Source: Sphagnum compactum (taxonomy: Eukaryota > Bryophyta > Sphagnopsida > Sphagnales). From it: 64,000 nt of DNA. Under the pieces are notes generated by a model, which was not told the DNA's origin, ran no database searches, and saw only the letters and a list, made by a program, of their open reading frames with translations. A program made the translations under genes and the position numbers. Location of the stretch: assembly GCA_965153455.1 (NCBI GenBank), contig OZ234497.1:13068302-13132301 (forward strand), given 5' to 3'. Positions 12,245-23,021 of the stretch are shown here, in pieces. Positions within the stretch are counted from its first letter, which is position 1. Each line of letters starts with the position of its first letter.

Positions 12245-14240
12245 TTACATGCCTTGCAGTGGAGGCCGGTCAATGTCATCCCCATCTGACGTCAGCTTCA
12301 CTGTTTCGATCAACCGCTCTCGCAACAACTCCAAATTTTGGTCTGAGATTGCCTTATGCATTTGAGCATGGTTATATTTCTGAAACACACACAATGGTCA
12401 TAATAACCTCATGAGCATCAGTGACTAGCTGCTGTGCAGGTACTCCCTACTGACTTCCATCAGCTCCTTATGGTGGAAGATATAGATTATGCACTTAAAA
12501 ATCTGCCCCAAAATTTCTGCCAAACACAATTATACAAAAGTCTGCATCATGAGTCTTTTGCTGCATTTCCAGACTCAATGGGAAGAAGACTCAGTCATGA
12601 GAGTCTCCACTTCTGTGCTTTCAAATCTTTGTTCTATAATTGTCATATGCCCATTGGGTTACAATGTAGATCAGCACACCAACTTACCTTAACCCACTTA
12701 TTAAACAAGTGTAATCGGGTAACCATCACCCTCTCACCAAGCTCCTGCTTCTCCTGATGGAACAGACAAACCAAGAACACAATTTAGAAGAAGCCAACTC
12801 AGACATCCTATGAATTTATGACCAAGATGAAACTGCTTTCAAAGATTCTGGATTCTTCTGTTGATTGTGCCTCAATGCCTCTAATCACATTATGAGCCGA
12901 TCTAATGGAAGGAAAGAAACACAAAGATTCATTATTCTATCCGTAGAAGACAAGGTGGATTTTGTTCAAGGTGGGGTTTTGTTCAGGGTTTTCAGAAGTA
13001 GAATTTGGGGTTGCGGTTTAGGGGTTTTAGAGACATTACCTTCACTAGGACTCGTAAGAAGAGTTTACTGTCTTGTGGTTTGTTGTTCACCACAAAGCTA
13101 CAAACACAGCACACATGCAACAAGGTGCATACCAAAAGGAATTCAATGTCACTTGTGAAGGGATTAGAGCTGCTGCCAATTCTTCAAAGCCACAAGTGCA
13201 CAAACAATGTAGGTATTCAGGTTCAACAAAAAACAGCCCAGTAAATCAAATCATCCTGATGCCAATATGATTTAACTCACAAGTATTTGGATGAAGGAGA
13301 CTAATTTTGCACAAGAAAGATGGCATTTTATTTATGCCAAGGGAGAATGCCTCACTTGTAAAACCAAGCATACTGTATGGGATTCATCTCAGATAGTTGT
13401 GCCAGCACAGTCTTTACTGCTTTGTAAGTGAAGTAGTCAACTAAATGCTGCACAAAGAACCCTATGCCACTTTTTCAATCAAGCATGTACATGGAGCTAA
13501 TGTCTAAATGGAGTGTGGCATTTCCACATGCTCCACTTGCAGCAAAATTTCTGGAGCAAGCAAAGAAATTCAAGGACGCCATTACTTTGCTGCACAGCTT
13601 ACTAACTCTACATAATCAGTTGCATTGATTCCATGTGTAAACATCTTACATTCATTCATAAATGCAAATTCCAAAGTACTAACACACACAGAGAAGTTAC
13701 TTATCCTCAAACCTAAACATCCATACAAGCAGAAAGTTTGTTTAATACCACAAGAAGAAAAGTGTTTCTATTGCAGTAGCATGGTGAAACCCTAACACAT
13801 CAACCCATAAAATAGAAGTCAGTTGGTCTCCTATTCACATCAGAAAAGTGCAGAGAAAACACAAAGAAGTGCAAGAATGTGGCACACACCTTATGTACAT
13901 CATCAAAAGTTTCCTCATATTGTCCTCCGAGATCATCCACAACCATAGGTCCATGATGGCCACTGGTGGTGTAAGTGGGGATCATGCTTGACAAAGCCTG
14001 TGCAGTGGACCGCCAGTCTTGCCATGCCTGTGTCATCGAACAGTGAAGCTGAAGCATCTGTGATTGGGTTTTCCATGAACCTGCACCAGCTGCACAGCTG
14101 CTCTGATAATGCCCCTGCCGCCGTGGTGCCATCATCATGAAGGACCCACCTGAACTTTCAGGGCTTTCTCCTACAACCACACACCTGCAAAGTGGCCCAG
14201 TAATATTCACTACTGTGATTGCCCCTGACATAGGAGCCAT
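12245..14240 (-). CDS. RBCX: RbcX-type Rubisco assembly chaperone
   Basis: Five exons on the minus strand: 13890-14240, 13356-13447, 13040-13097, 12688-12753, 12245-12379, all GT-AG and phase-consistent, 233 aa. After an N-terminal segment of about 115 residues the protein reads HLVDYFTYKAVKTVLAQL, FVVNNKPQDSKLFLRVL, EKQELGERVMVTRLHLFNKW and ISDQNLELLRERLIETV. These match plant RBCX in order. Family knowledge: RbcX is a small helical dimer that binds the C-terminal tail of RbcL and helps form RbcL8 cores in the chloroplast stroma. The N-terminal part is Ser/Gly/Ala/Met-rich with few acidic residues at its start, fitting a transit peptide (inference). An acceptor CAG lies just upstream of the chosen ATG, so a 5' UTR intron is likely. 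Confidence 0.94.
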
Positions 14241-15010
14241 GTGAAACCTGCACGAACAAACCCCCCATTTTGGTCTGCATTTTCAGGAATCATGCATGCA
14301 CATGTGCAAGTACTTCAAACTGGGACTCCACAGAAGAATCTATTATGACCCACCAAAGAATACTTAACCCTAAAAACATATATGATCTGCAACACTTAGA
14401 ATTCACTTAGATAATCTCCAGCAAAAATTAAACATCTTTCTCCATAAATGAGACTTTCTAAACACAATCCCCAAAACTTAAAAAATGAAGAAAGTGCACA
14501 TAGGCACCTGGATTAGAATTGAAGAATCAGGACAAAGCACAAAGCACAAAGCTTTGTACAAGCAAAGGGGGGATTGCACTGAGTCTTCAACTCCTTCCCC
14601 CGACCGCTGTACACTCGCCCTTGTGCTGGCGCGCGCTCTGTCTGACTCTCTTCTCTCTCTCTCTCTCTCTCTTCCTCTCCTCTGTTTTCCTTCACGGAAA
14701 CAGACCGTGTCTTTGAGAACACGTAGTTCTCTGAAGGTCGCGGAAAAGCCCACATAGCCCTGTCTCTGCCCACGACTGGTGATTGCCAGTTGCCCCGAGC
14801 AGGAGGAACATTAGGAGACCGGTGGTAGCCCGTCCACGACACCAATGAGGACCGCTTCCATCCAGTCACCAGCGATTTGGCGTCTCGTAACGTACGCCAC
14901 CCCTTTCTGTTTGGGGGGGGGTATGCTTGCGCGACCTTCGAACCTTTCTGGCCGTCGGATTGAGACCATCTGTGACGGCCAAGATGATGACACCTACAGC
15001 CACACCACCC
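14241..15010 (-). promoter_or_regulatory. RBCX 5' leader and CpG-rich upstream region
   Basis: On the minus strand a GA dinucleotide tract (14651-14673 read as CT on plus) lies about 410 bases upstream of the ATG, a common feature of plant 5' leaders. The 14570-14960 stretch is CpG-rich and includes a short G run near 14912. An acceptor at about 14248-14250 suggests a leader intron whose donor I could not fix. ORFs here overlap on both strands and show no family. Confidence 0.5.
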
Positions 15011-15587
15011 CGTTGCCCCCAAAACCCAATAACTGTAAAATTTGAAGTATTTCTTGTATTTTTTTTAGGTAAAATAAAAGAAGGAAAAACAAAAAAAAAG
15101 AGAAACCTTTCATTTCTTTCACAATTTTTTGCCAAAAAAACTCACAGTTCTTTTTAAATAAAAAAAATCCAGAAATTCCCTTAACTTGAATTATTGAATA
15201 AATTGGGACTAAATTTTATTTATTTTTTAGGGTAAATGATAACCATACCAGTGACCACAATGGTAAGCCACAGCTTTAAAACAGGCTGCATGCATGCATG
15301 CATGCATGTTGTGCACAAGTGCACACCACGTTCACTCCACTTAGCCCATTATCCTACTCTTTACAAATTTCCCAGCATTAAAAACCCCCCTTCATTATGA
15401 CACATTCATGCCTTGGGATGGATATCATCATGGTCTATGGCAACACTCATAAAGTTTAGCTTAATCCTTCAAACTCATTGATAAACAAGCTAAAACCCCA
15501 GTATGGGCATGACAAAGGTCCCTAAACATTTTCCGTGTCTAGAGAATCATGAGCCCTTTTGTTGCTTAATTAGCCCTACATTAATAT
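15011..15587. other. Intergenic DNA
   Basis: A-rich near 15060-15170. No gene seen. Confidence 0.5.
15288..15308. repeat. (TGCA)n palindromic microsatellite
   Basis: About five tandem TGCA units, self-complementary. Confidence 0.9.
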
Positions 15588-15910
15588 TGGCCTTGCCTAC
15601 CAAGGCAAGGATATTGTATTTAGATTCATTATAGAGTATAGTAGCTTAAGGGATTCTGGCCCCTACTAGGTAATAATAATAGGTCTATTTTTATATGAGG
15701 ATTTTTGAAATATGATATTTTGGCTTGTGTTGAAACTTGAGATTAGATATATCGGGTTATAATATCTTGAAGGATTTTGGTTTCTTTTAGAGGATTTTTT
15801 GAATTTTATAATTTTTGCATGGTGAAATATTTGAGTTTCAATTATTCTTCTTTTGCCTTAAGATACTTTTTTTAATATAAATGGCAAGGCCACAGTGTGA
15901 CACACCCCTT
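15588..15910. mobile_element. Unclassified 0.3-kb element, copy 1 (GGCCTTGCC termini)
   Basis: Begins TGGCCTTGCC and ends TGGCAAGGCCA followed by CAGTGTGACACACCCC, so its ends are inverted repeats of about 10-11 bp. The left end also folds locally (CCTTGCC/GGCAAGG, 6-base loop). It recurs at 58898-59449 with the same boundaries. On the minus strand it would run from TGTGTCACACTG to GGCAAGGCCA, i.e. TG...CA, so a solo LTR is as possible as a MITE. No target duplication found. Confidence 0.7.
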
Positions 15911-16205
15911 GCATTTGTGAAGTATTTGAAATCATCCTTTTATTTATATTTTCTGAAACAATTTGTTGAAACACTATATAATATTTCTTTGAAAAAAAAG
16001 AAACCATGCAAGGTTTCTCACATGCAATGAATCTGGTTCATGTTCATGGAAACCAAATTGAACATGTCCAAACTTCATATCAGCATTCTTTTTTTTTTTC
16101 TTTTTTGTTTTTTGGTTCCAATTTTCTAAAGGGCATTCTTAAGGGCGAGTAGCCAATGAGCATTCAAAGGTAGATTGAGCATTTATTGACAATTATTCAA
16201 GAACT
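15911..16205. other. AT-rich intergenic DNA
   Basis: No gene seen. Contains a long T tract near 16090. Confidence 0.4.
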
Positions 16206-16386
16206 GTCGAAAGCAGCGGTTTTTTTTTTCGAAGAGAATTTTTGCTTTTTTTTCAACAAGAAAATCTGGGAAATTTTGGATAAATATGTTTTTCTAGTGT
16301 AATTTCGAGCAATTTTGTAATTTCTGCGGCAAAATTTGCTAAAATTTCAACATCACAAATATGAAAAAAAAAACACTGGTCCAAAG
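16206..16386. mobile_element. hAT-type MITE with 8-bp target duplication
   Basis: The element body is 16214-16378. The left end is CAGCGGTTTTTTTTT and the right end, read in reverse, is CAGTGTTTTTTTTTTC, a terminal inverted repeat. The flanks GTCGAAAG (16206-16213) and GTCCAAAG (16379-16386) agree at 7 of 8 positions, the length hAT transposases duplicate. The 165-bp body is non-coding, so it would depend on an autonomous element. Confidence 0.75.
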
Positions 16387-17450
16387 GGTTCTCCCACCAG
16401 CAACAATGTGGCAACAAACTTTTTGGGGGAGTAAAAAAGAGACAACAGTTCTTTTGAAAACAAAAGTTCCCCTCATTTTGCTACCACCAATTACCAACAC
16501 AATTGTCATCCACCATTGTACTCTGAATGCACATGTTGCAAATTTTATACGGAGTTTGACATCTTGTTTTGAATCACATTTATTTAGTGGGCTTGAAGTC
16601 ATGGTTGGTGTCTCTTTTAAAAACATGCTTGTAGAAAGTTGATTTTTTTTTCAAAGGCTCAATATGTCTTTTTGTATTATATTGGGCTCCATTCCACCTA
16701 GGTCAAGCCAGCAAGGATGTTAAAAAACCTTTACGTAATGACCTATCTATGATGGAAGGTAGTTTATTTTGTTTTGATTGGCTTTGTAGTTATGAGATCC
16801 ACCGAACTGGGATGCTTCAGATCGTGTTCTTGGTGTCTTTGGAAAGCTCACGATGAGGAGCGGTGCATGGGCTTGCTTCCATGACGTTTGGACTTGTGGT
16901 GCAAAAGTTCTGGAATGCGGAATGATTTCTTCACTGCAAAATTCAATTAAATTGTAGCTGAAAACTTTGGAGGAATTGGAATGTTGCCTTAGTTGTTATT
17001 GGAAAGATCTCGATGAACAGGATTTAATGAAATTTATTTGATAAGATTTGGATTCAGAAATGTGAGAGATATTGATTTTTAAGTGATTTTTCTGCCACTG
17101 AAAATTCAAATAAAATTCCAAAACCACAGGCTTTGGAAGCAAAAATCAGGTGAGGCCGTGGTAACACTTGGGCCAAAGGACACAGGCCACACAAGTGTAT
17201 TGCATATTTTTAGGCTGGTGTTTAATAAGGTGCAATTCTCTCATCAACTTGCTTGGAGCAAGAAGTTTCATGTAAGAAAACATGAAATTTTTTTAGTAAG
17301 TCAATTTGAGCCGCAGTTTTTACATAGGGAAAAGGTAAAGTGTGTGTAAGTGCATCTAGGTTCTCATCCATATTTTGCAACCAAAGGCACTAACAACAAT
17401 GGAAGGTATACACCCAAGTCTGGTGGGCCAGAAACCATTTCTTCAAGTGG
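16387..17450. other. Intergenic DNA, no gene seen
   Basis: Open frames of up to about 90 codons occur on both strands and show no family. The 16790-17120 stretch looks repetitive (GGAAAG.TC.CGATGA, AAAATTCAA.TAAA words twice) and may be part of an LTR. Confidence 0.4.
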
Positions 17451-17454
17451 TAAG

Positions 17455-17985
17455 CGGTTGTAATAGGTCCTGTTGCAAAGCATAATGGGGCTCGCCACCA
17501 TTGATTCACATCACAAGTAGAACTGACAAAACCAAAGTGGAACTGGCAGATGACCATTAAGAACCAAAAAGAAAAACCCATCAATGCCGGTTCTGCTAAG
17601 GCCTGTTCCAAAGTATAACTGGGGCTCACCACCATTGATTTACAGCACAAGTAGAACTGGCAAAACCAAAATGGAACCAGCAGATGACCATTAAGAACCA
17701 AAAAGAAAAATCCATCTAAAAGGGGTTCTACTAGGGCCAAAACATAACTGGGGCTCCCCACCGTTGATTCACATCAGAAGTGGAACTGGCAAAACCAAAA
17801 GTGGAACTGGCAGATGACCATTAAGAACCAAAAAGAAACGCCCATCAATAAGGGGTTCTACTAGGGCCTGTTCCAAACCATAACTGGGGCTCCACACCTT
17901 TGATTCATATCAGAAGTGGAACTTGCAAAACCAAAAGCGGAACTGGCAGATGACCATTAAGAACCAAAAAGAAAAACCCATAAAA
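17455..17985. repeat. Tandem repeat, unit about 133 bp, four copies
   Basis: GCAGATGACCATTAAGAACC recurs near 17545, 17680, 17810 and 17946 (spacings about 131-135). Each is followed by an AAAAAGAAA..CCAT block and a CATAACTGGGGCTC block. Substitutions and small indels separate the copies. An open frame crossing three copies on the minus strand is a by-product. Confidence 0.92.
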
Positions 17986-18466
17986 AAGCTAGCAGTTGAA
18001 ACCATAAATTGGAGGAGAGAAGTACATCAGTATCATGAACCAAAGCCATTGTCACATCTGTTGTGAAGCTCTTATTTCCAAGGGCACTGCTTCTACAGTG
18101 CAGTGGTTTCACTGAGCATCTGTCAACATATTATGAAAAGGTCACTTCCAATCGACAGGAAGGCAAAGATTGCCAGACAAAGTAGGCAAAGTCAGCAATG
18201 ACGATTGCTTTTTAGGCCACTGCTACTATCAGCCGTTCCAAATCATGTATCTTCCGCCTACACAGACAGCTGTTTTGCAAACCAGAAGAAGGCTTCAACA
18301 TTGATTTGCAACTCAGCTCACCGAATTATGTGTGCCCTCTGCCTTTCACATCTTAACAAAGCATTGCACCATGGTGACCAGGCACCACTTCAGCACCTAA
18401 AAAGGAAGTGGCGTTGAAACCCATTGACTTCCAAGAGATGTAGTTCTGCATAGACCGGCATGGAGG

Positions 18467-20531
18467 TCACAAACTGATCATTGTGCATTTCCTAGCCCAT
18501 TCCACGTAGTTATCCAAGAGCAATGGCCATGCTTGACTTTCATCATAGTTGCTTAGGTCAGATTTAATCTGGCACACAAAGAGCACCCAAATCCCACAAT
18601 AATCATACACAAGAGTTGGATGCCAAATTTCTGCTTCACATACCAAAACAAAGCATAGTATCTCTATTGAAGCTAGCTATCAAGGCAGGGGGGGGGGGCT
18701 CAGAACCTCTACCTCTCACAAAAACAAAGAAAAGCAGTCCATTGATCCATATTCATTGCTTTGTACTCTGTTTGCTCCTACACACCATCCACCACACCTC
18801 ACACATTAAGTTATGTGCAAACAAGAGGAGCCAAAATTGAAGGAAAGCATATAGATGCTGTTCAAAGCAAATCATGAACACAAAGTGCAGGAGGGTACCT
18901 GCAAAAACTGAAGGAATGATGGCACATGTGCACGAGGCCCCAACACTAACTCCAGCATCTGACATGAACTCTCTAGATCAAGTGTCTTCTGGTGAGGCTG
19001 CTAAATGAAATTACACTGGTCAAAGTAACCATTCCCATCACCTCACCTACAATTTTGAGAAACCCAGCAGCAGCACAGATCTGGCAGTCAATTAGACCTT
19101 AACAGACAAACTAGAGTGCATGGCACAAAAACAACTGAGTTGAATGGAAAACCAGTTTAGAAAGTTAAATACCTGTTAAGCAATACTGAAGAGCAAACAA
19201 ATAGAAGTCTTTGAACAGATACTGGCTGCTGACCTGAACCCAAACCACAAGAAATCAAAGTTGTTGCAAATTACTTCTAGCCTAATAAAAGCAGTGAAAG
19301 TCAGAATTTTGTCTACAGAAAGAGTCCTACCCCAGTCATTTAGCTTCTTTGTGTTCCGGTACTACTGAAACACAAAGAAAGAAAGAACATCTGGTTGAAG
19401 CACATGAAGGCAGCAGAGAGTTTAAAGCTTGAAATAATAAGCTGCAAACTAGCAGCTACAGAAAGGTGTGAAGTGGCCACTGACCAGAGAGAAGTAACCT
19501 TGTCGGCCTGCCTGCAACTTCCTGCATGGAGCCAAATCAAACAGACACATTACATGAAATTGAGAAGAACAACGACAAAAAACAAGAATCACAGCACAAC
19601 AAAGTTGGTCACAAATGCAAACCTCAAGCCTGGACGACAACATAAAACAAATGAAATATTGAATTCCTCTTGAGTTTTCTATATCAACAAGATCCCTCCC
19701 TCAGGAGGGATCTGCATACCAGGCTAGCAGAAGTACTCTGATATCTGTTGGTGAAACAGCAAGGTCTTCACACAATGCTTCAATACCATCAGGCCTTTCA
19801 TGCACAACCCAAAAACAAGTGGTACCCATTTGATTCTGTCACTTGCACAATGGATCTGCCCCAGAAAAGAACACAAATGAAAGCCTCTCATGATCTTCAA
19901 CATCTCAGCTTCTTATCCCTTATATATCATCAGAGAACAAAGAAATCCACTGTCCTGCTCAGAATCATGAGGGGATTCAAAACCTTCCCTGGCTCTTAAG
20001 TGCCAGAATGGACAATCAAGATGCATGTAGAATGGAGACAATTCTCAGCTTCTCTTTGTAAGAACTTGACCCTCTCACCCACCCTATTGAGGTTTCATCG
20101 AACTTCTCCACGTACTGGCTGAAGAAGGCATCAATCTTTTCCAATTCTCTAAGTGCAGCCTTGTTTCCGGAGCCTGCATTTACAAAAACAAAACATCAGA
20201 GAGAAAGCAAAATCAGAGGATGAGATGTCCCACACAGAAAGTTCCAGACAACTGGGGATCTGGTGAAATGGTTAGGGTTTATGCAGCTCAATTCTCTCTT
20301 GGCCTCCTCAGTCACAAACTAGATGATGAACCTCAAGGATTCAAGGGATCAACAAGAACCAGAATCCTGAAAGGACCAGATCAAGAAGCACTTGCTGTTC
20401 TTCTTCTTCACCTAGACTTTGTGAAGCTCCAGCTCTCCCCACCTCAAACATCCCTCCTGTTCCTTACCAGTAGAGGCCGTTGCTGTAGACGGCAGCACCC
20501 CTGCCCTCCTGGTCGATGACCTCCGCATCAT
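18467..20531 (-). CDS. DCN1-like protein (defective-in-cullin-neddylation), possibly decaying
   Basis: Minus-strand pieces in family order: 20468-20531 (MMRRSSTRRAG...), about 20083-20173 (ALRELEKIDAFFSQYVEKFD), about 19720-19794 (DGIEALCEDL, TDIRVLLLAW), 19485-19521 (KLQAGRQGYFSL), about 19317-19361, 19173-19233 (LFKDFYLFALQYCLT), 18899-19000 (QKTLDLESSCQMLELVLG), 18713-18777 (EQTEYKAMNMDQW), 18467-18568 (NYDESQAWPLLLDNYVEW). Family knowledge: DCN1 proteins are scaffold E3s that promote NEDD8 attachment to cullins through the C-terminal PONY domain. Oddities: the exon for the EEWR..LKAL segment was not found, and two joins (after QYCLT and after MDQW) do not keep phase with the obvious splice sites. 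Either unseen small exons exist or the copy is degenerating. Confidence 0.75.
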
Positions 20532-20789
20532 ACTCCGCTTGAAACCACCAGCACCACCAGCACAACACCTCCTTCTCCTACTGGGGAGACAAGAGAGAAG
20601 CCAAAGACCAGGACAGGAAACCGCCTCCTCTGGAAACGAAGAAGAGAGCGGGGGGTATAGGTGGGCTCCAAACCAAAACCCTAGAGGAAACAAAGCTCCA
20701 CAAAACAGAGTTCTGGATTTGCGGTTTTTTTTGAGAGAGAGAAGAGCGTCCAAGAGAAGAGAGGGAGAGATTTGTGAGAGGAGAAGCGG
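20532..20789. promoter_or_regulatory. Short divergent promoter between DCN1-like and methyltransferase genes
   Basis: Only 258 bp separate the two start codons, so the genes share a head-to-head upstream region. It contains the telo-box AAACCCTAG at 20676-20684, a motif common in promoters of plant growth and translation genes. Purine-rich GAGAGA/GAAGAG stretches lie next to the plus-strand ATG and probably belong to the leader. Confidence 0.7.
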
Positions 20790-23021
20790 ATGGGGGGAAA
20801 GGGAAAGCATCAGCAGCAGCGCCAGAAGAAACGAGGAGGAGGAGGAGACAAGGGTAGGCAACTACGGCAACAACAACAGGAGGAAGAGGATGATGACGAT
20901 CTACCCTGGTATGCTCCTCCTCCTCTGGATTCTTCCGAACACCACAGTGAGGAGATTGAATGCGCTGCTGCTGCTGCTGCTGCTGCTGCATACTTGCAGC
21001 AGCCTCATGCCCACGATGTGGCCATCGACAAGTATAGCTTATATCAACGCTCTGTGCAGGTACGTTCTTCCCCTTCATTTTGGGTTGCTCCTCACAGTTG
21101 GTGTAGATCTATGGGTGTGCGATCTGCACTCTTGGCTATAGATTGTAGGTGATGGGTTGAGGGGATTTGTGAGCTTGGTGGTTGTTGTTGTTGTTGCAGT
21201 CGCCGAGAGGAGATATAAGCTATCTGCTCAAGTTCTTCCTGGTCTACATTGGTGGGAGAACTCCTCTCCGGCTCCGGGAGGACTTTTGTGGGACCGCTCT
21301 CATTTGGTCCGTTGCTCCTTTTCTCTCTCTCGCACCATCCTCTCTCTCGACAACCTTTTGTTTCTGACCCTTCCTCTAAGAGAGAGCACCGTCTCTCTCC
21401 TTTTCCCTTCATGAACACCTCTGATGAGTTCTGACATTAGCTTGACGGATGTGCTGTTGGGCAGTGCAGAATGGGTCCAAGGGGATGCTCGACGCACTGC
21501 AGTTGGGTTGGACTTGGACATTGAGGCTCTTCACTGGGGTTTGCAACACAATCTACTGAAAGCTAGTGGTGATGCACACAGAAGAGTTACTCTGTACCAA
21601 GGGGATGTCCGTTTTCCTATCTCTAGGGCCAAGCTTATTGCAGCACCAGCACCAGCAGCTCACTGTAGTCATTCACTATCTGATGCCTTTGAGAAGCAGA
21701 CCAGCTTGATTTCTGAAGAGGAGGAAGGAGATGAAGAAGATGGTGAAGATGACAATGATCATGATGAAGAAGGAAATGAGGAGGTCACACATGCTGTTGC
21801 TGCTGGTGCTGGTGCTGCAGCAGCAGACATTGTTTGTGCCTTCAATTACAGTTGCTGTTGCCTGCATACTCGCAATGATTTGGTCTTGTATTTCCAGCAA
21901 GTTCGACAGACACTTACAGATGAAGGAGGTATCTTTGCCATGGATCTGTATGGAGGAACTTCATCAGAATGTGCCTTGAAGCTTCGTCGTCGGTTTGAGA
22001 ATTTTATGGTAAAATATAATATGGTGATGCACAGAAGTTTTGTAAAGCTTTCTATGTGGATGGATGCGGACTTGAACACATGATTGCATATGAACTATTC
22101 ATGTCAAGGTGACCTCAAACACATGTGTATGTTCACCAGCAGTTGGCTTTGGAAAATGAGGAGGCAGCTAGAAGGTCTGAATTGCACATGTGACTGTTGT
22201 TCTGTTGGGGTGGTGGTTTGTGCAGTACACATGGGAGCAAGAGGAATTTGATGTCACAACCCGAACAACAAAGATTAGCTTGCATTTCCGTATCTTTAAG
22301 GAACAACAACGTGTCTTACGTCATGCATTTTCATACCACTGGCGACTGTAAAATTCTAGCCCACCATTAGTCCCAGATTCTTCTTGTTATGGCTTATGGT
22401 TCCTAGGTTGTCCCATGTGTCTATGGGAGCTGCTGGGGAACAAGGGATTTGGGGCATTTTCATACCACTGGTGACTTCAAATTCTAGCAACCATTATTCC
22501 AGGATTTTTCTTGTTAGGGTTTTATGATTCTAGCTTGTCCTGCATGTATAGAAGCTGCTGGGGAACAAGGTTTTGGGTTTGTTCTGTACAATGAGCTAGG
22601 ACTGCTCTAATGCCTGCTTATCTTCTGGGGTTAAAGTCTGTGCACCTGGAGGCTATGGTCGCGTTCTTGGTTCAAGGTGATGGGTATCATTTCTCTTGCA
22701 TAGTGTGCATTTCTGTTATGATACAAGAGAGTGTTTGCTGAGTTGATTGGTCATGAATTCTCTGTTTGTGCAGAGTAGAGAATTGACGATTTGATGTCCT
22801 TTTGTAGGTGGACAATCCCAGAGGTCACTGAGGCTCTGAAGGAGGCAGGATTCCAGGAAGTCCACATATGGATGCGGGAAATGTCTCAGGCACAAGAACA
22901 ACAGGAAGAGGATGAAGAAGTAGACATGAATAGTGGTGTCAAATACGAGGAGGTTGATTCCTTTCAGCAAGTGGATGCATGGAATGCTTATGTTGTGGCT
23001 GTGAGCCCCCAAACCTTGTGA
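20790..23021 (+). CDS. Class I SAM-dependent methyltransferase
   Basis: Five exons: 20790-21059, 21200-21306, 21465-22008, 22226-22347, 22808-23021, GT-AG and in phase, 418 aa. An N-terminal basic and Gln/Glu/Asp-rich tail includes a poly-Ala run from a GCT repeat (about 20959-20990). The methyltransferase core follows: REDFCGTALICAEWV (about 115-130), then the SAM-binding strand RRTAVGLDLD (135-144), YQGDVR, and a later DIVCAFNYSCCCLHTR / GGIFAMDLYGG region. The core is interrupted by an acidic stretch at about residues 209-233 (SEEEEGDEEDGED...). The C-terminal exons give a beta-sheet-like half (KISLHFRIF, LRHAFSYHWRLWTIPEVTEALKEAGF). I recognise the family from plant predicted proteins but know no substrate, so no symbol is given. 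Confidence 0.92.
22325..22580. repeat. Tandem duplication covering the end of methyltransferase exon 4
   Basis: Copies 22325-22453 and 22454-22580 (period 129) both begin GCATTTTCATACCACTGG and end GCTGCTGGGGAACAAGG. Copy 1 contains the last 23 coding bases of exon 4 and its donor. In copy 2 the donor position reads GACTTCAAA instead of GACTGTAAA, so it lacks the GT. The copies have diverged moderately. Confidence 0.9.

Noticed and set aside
14478-15157. Overlapping ORFs up to 169 codons upstream of RBCX
   Set aside because: CpG-rich leader/promoter DNA with frames on both strands and no family resemblance. A real RBCX start is at 14240.
17390-17761. 123-codon ORF on the minus strand
   Set aside because: Crosses the 133-bp tandem repeat and its peptide is itself repeated with the same period.
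17455-17985. CRISPR-like repeat array
   Set aside because: Units are contiguous 133-bp tandem copies without short conserved repeats and unique spacers, and the genome is eukaryotic.
20578-21141. ORFs of 120-200 codons overlapping the DCN1-like/methyltransferase start regions on other frames
   Set aside because: Shadows of the GCT and GAG repeats around methyltransferase exon 1, plus a start inside the divergent promoter.
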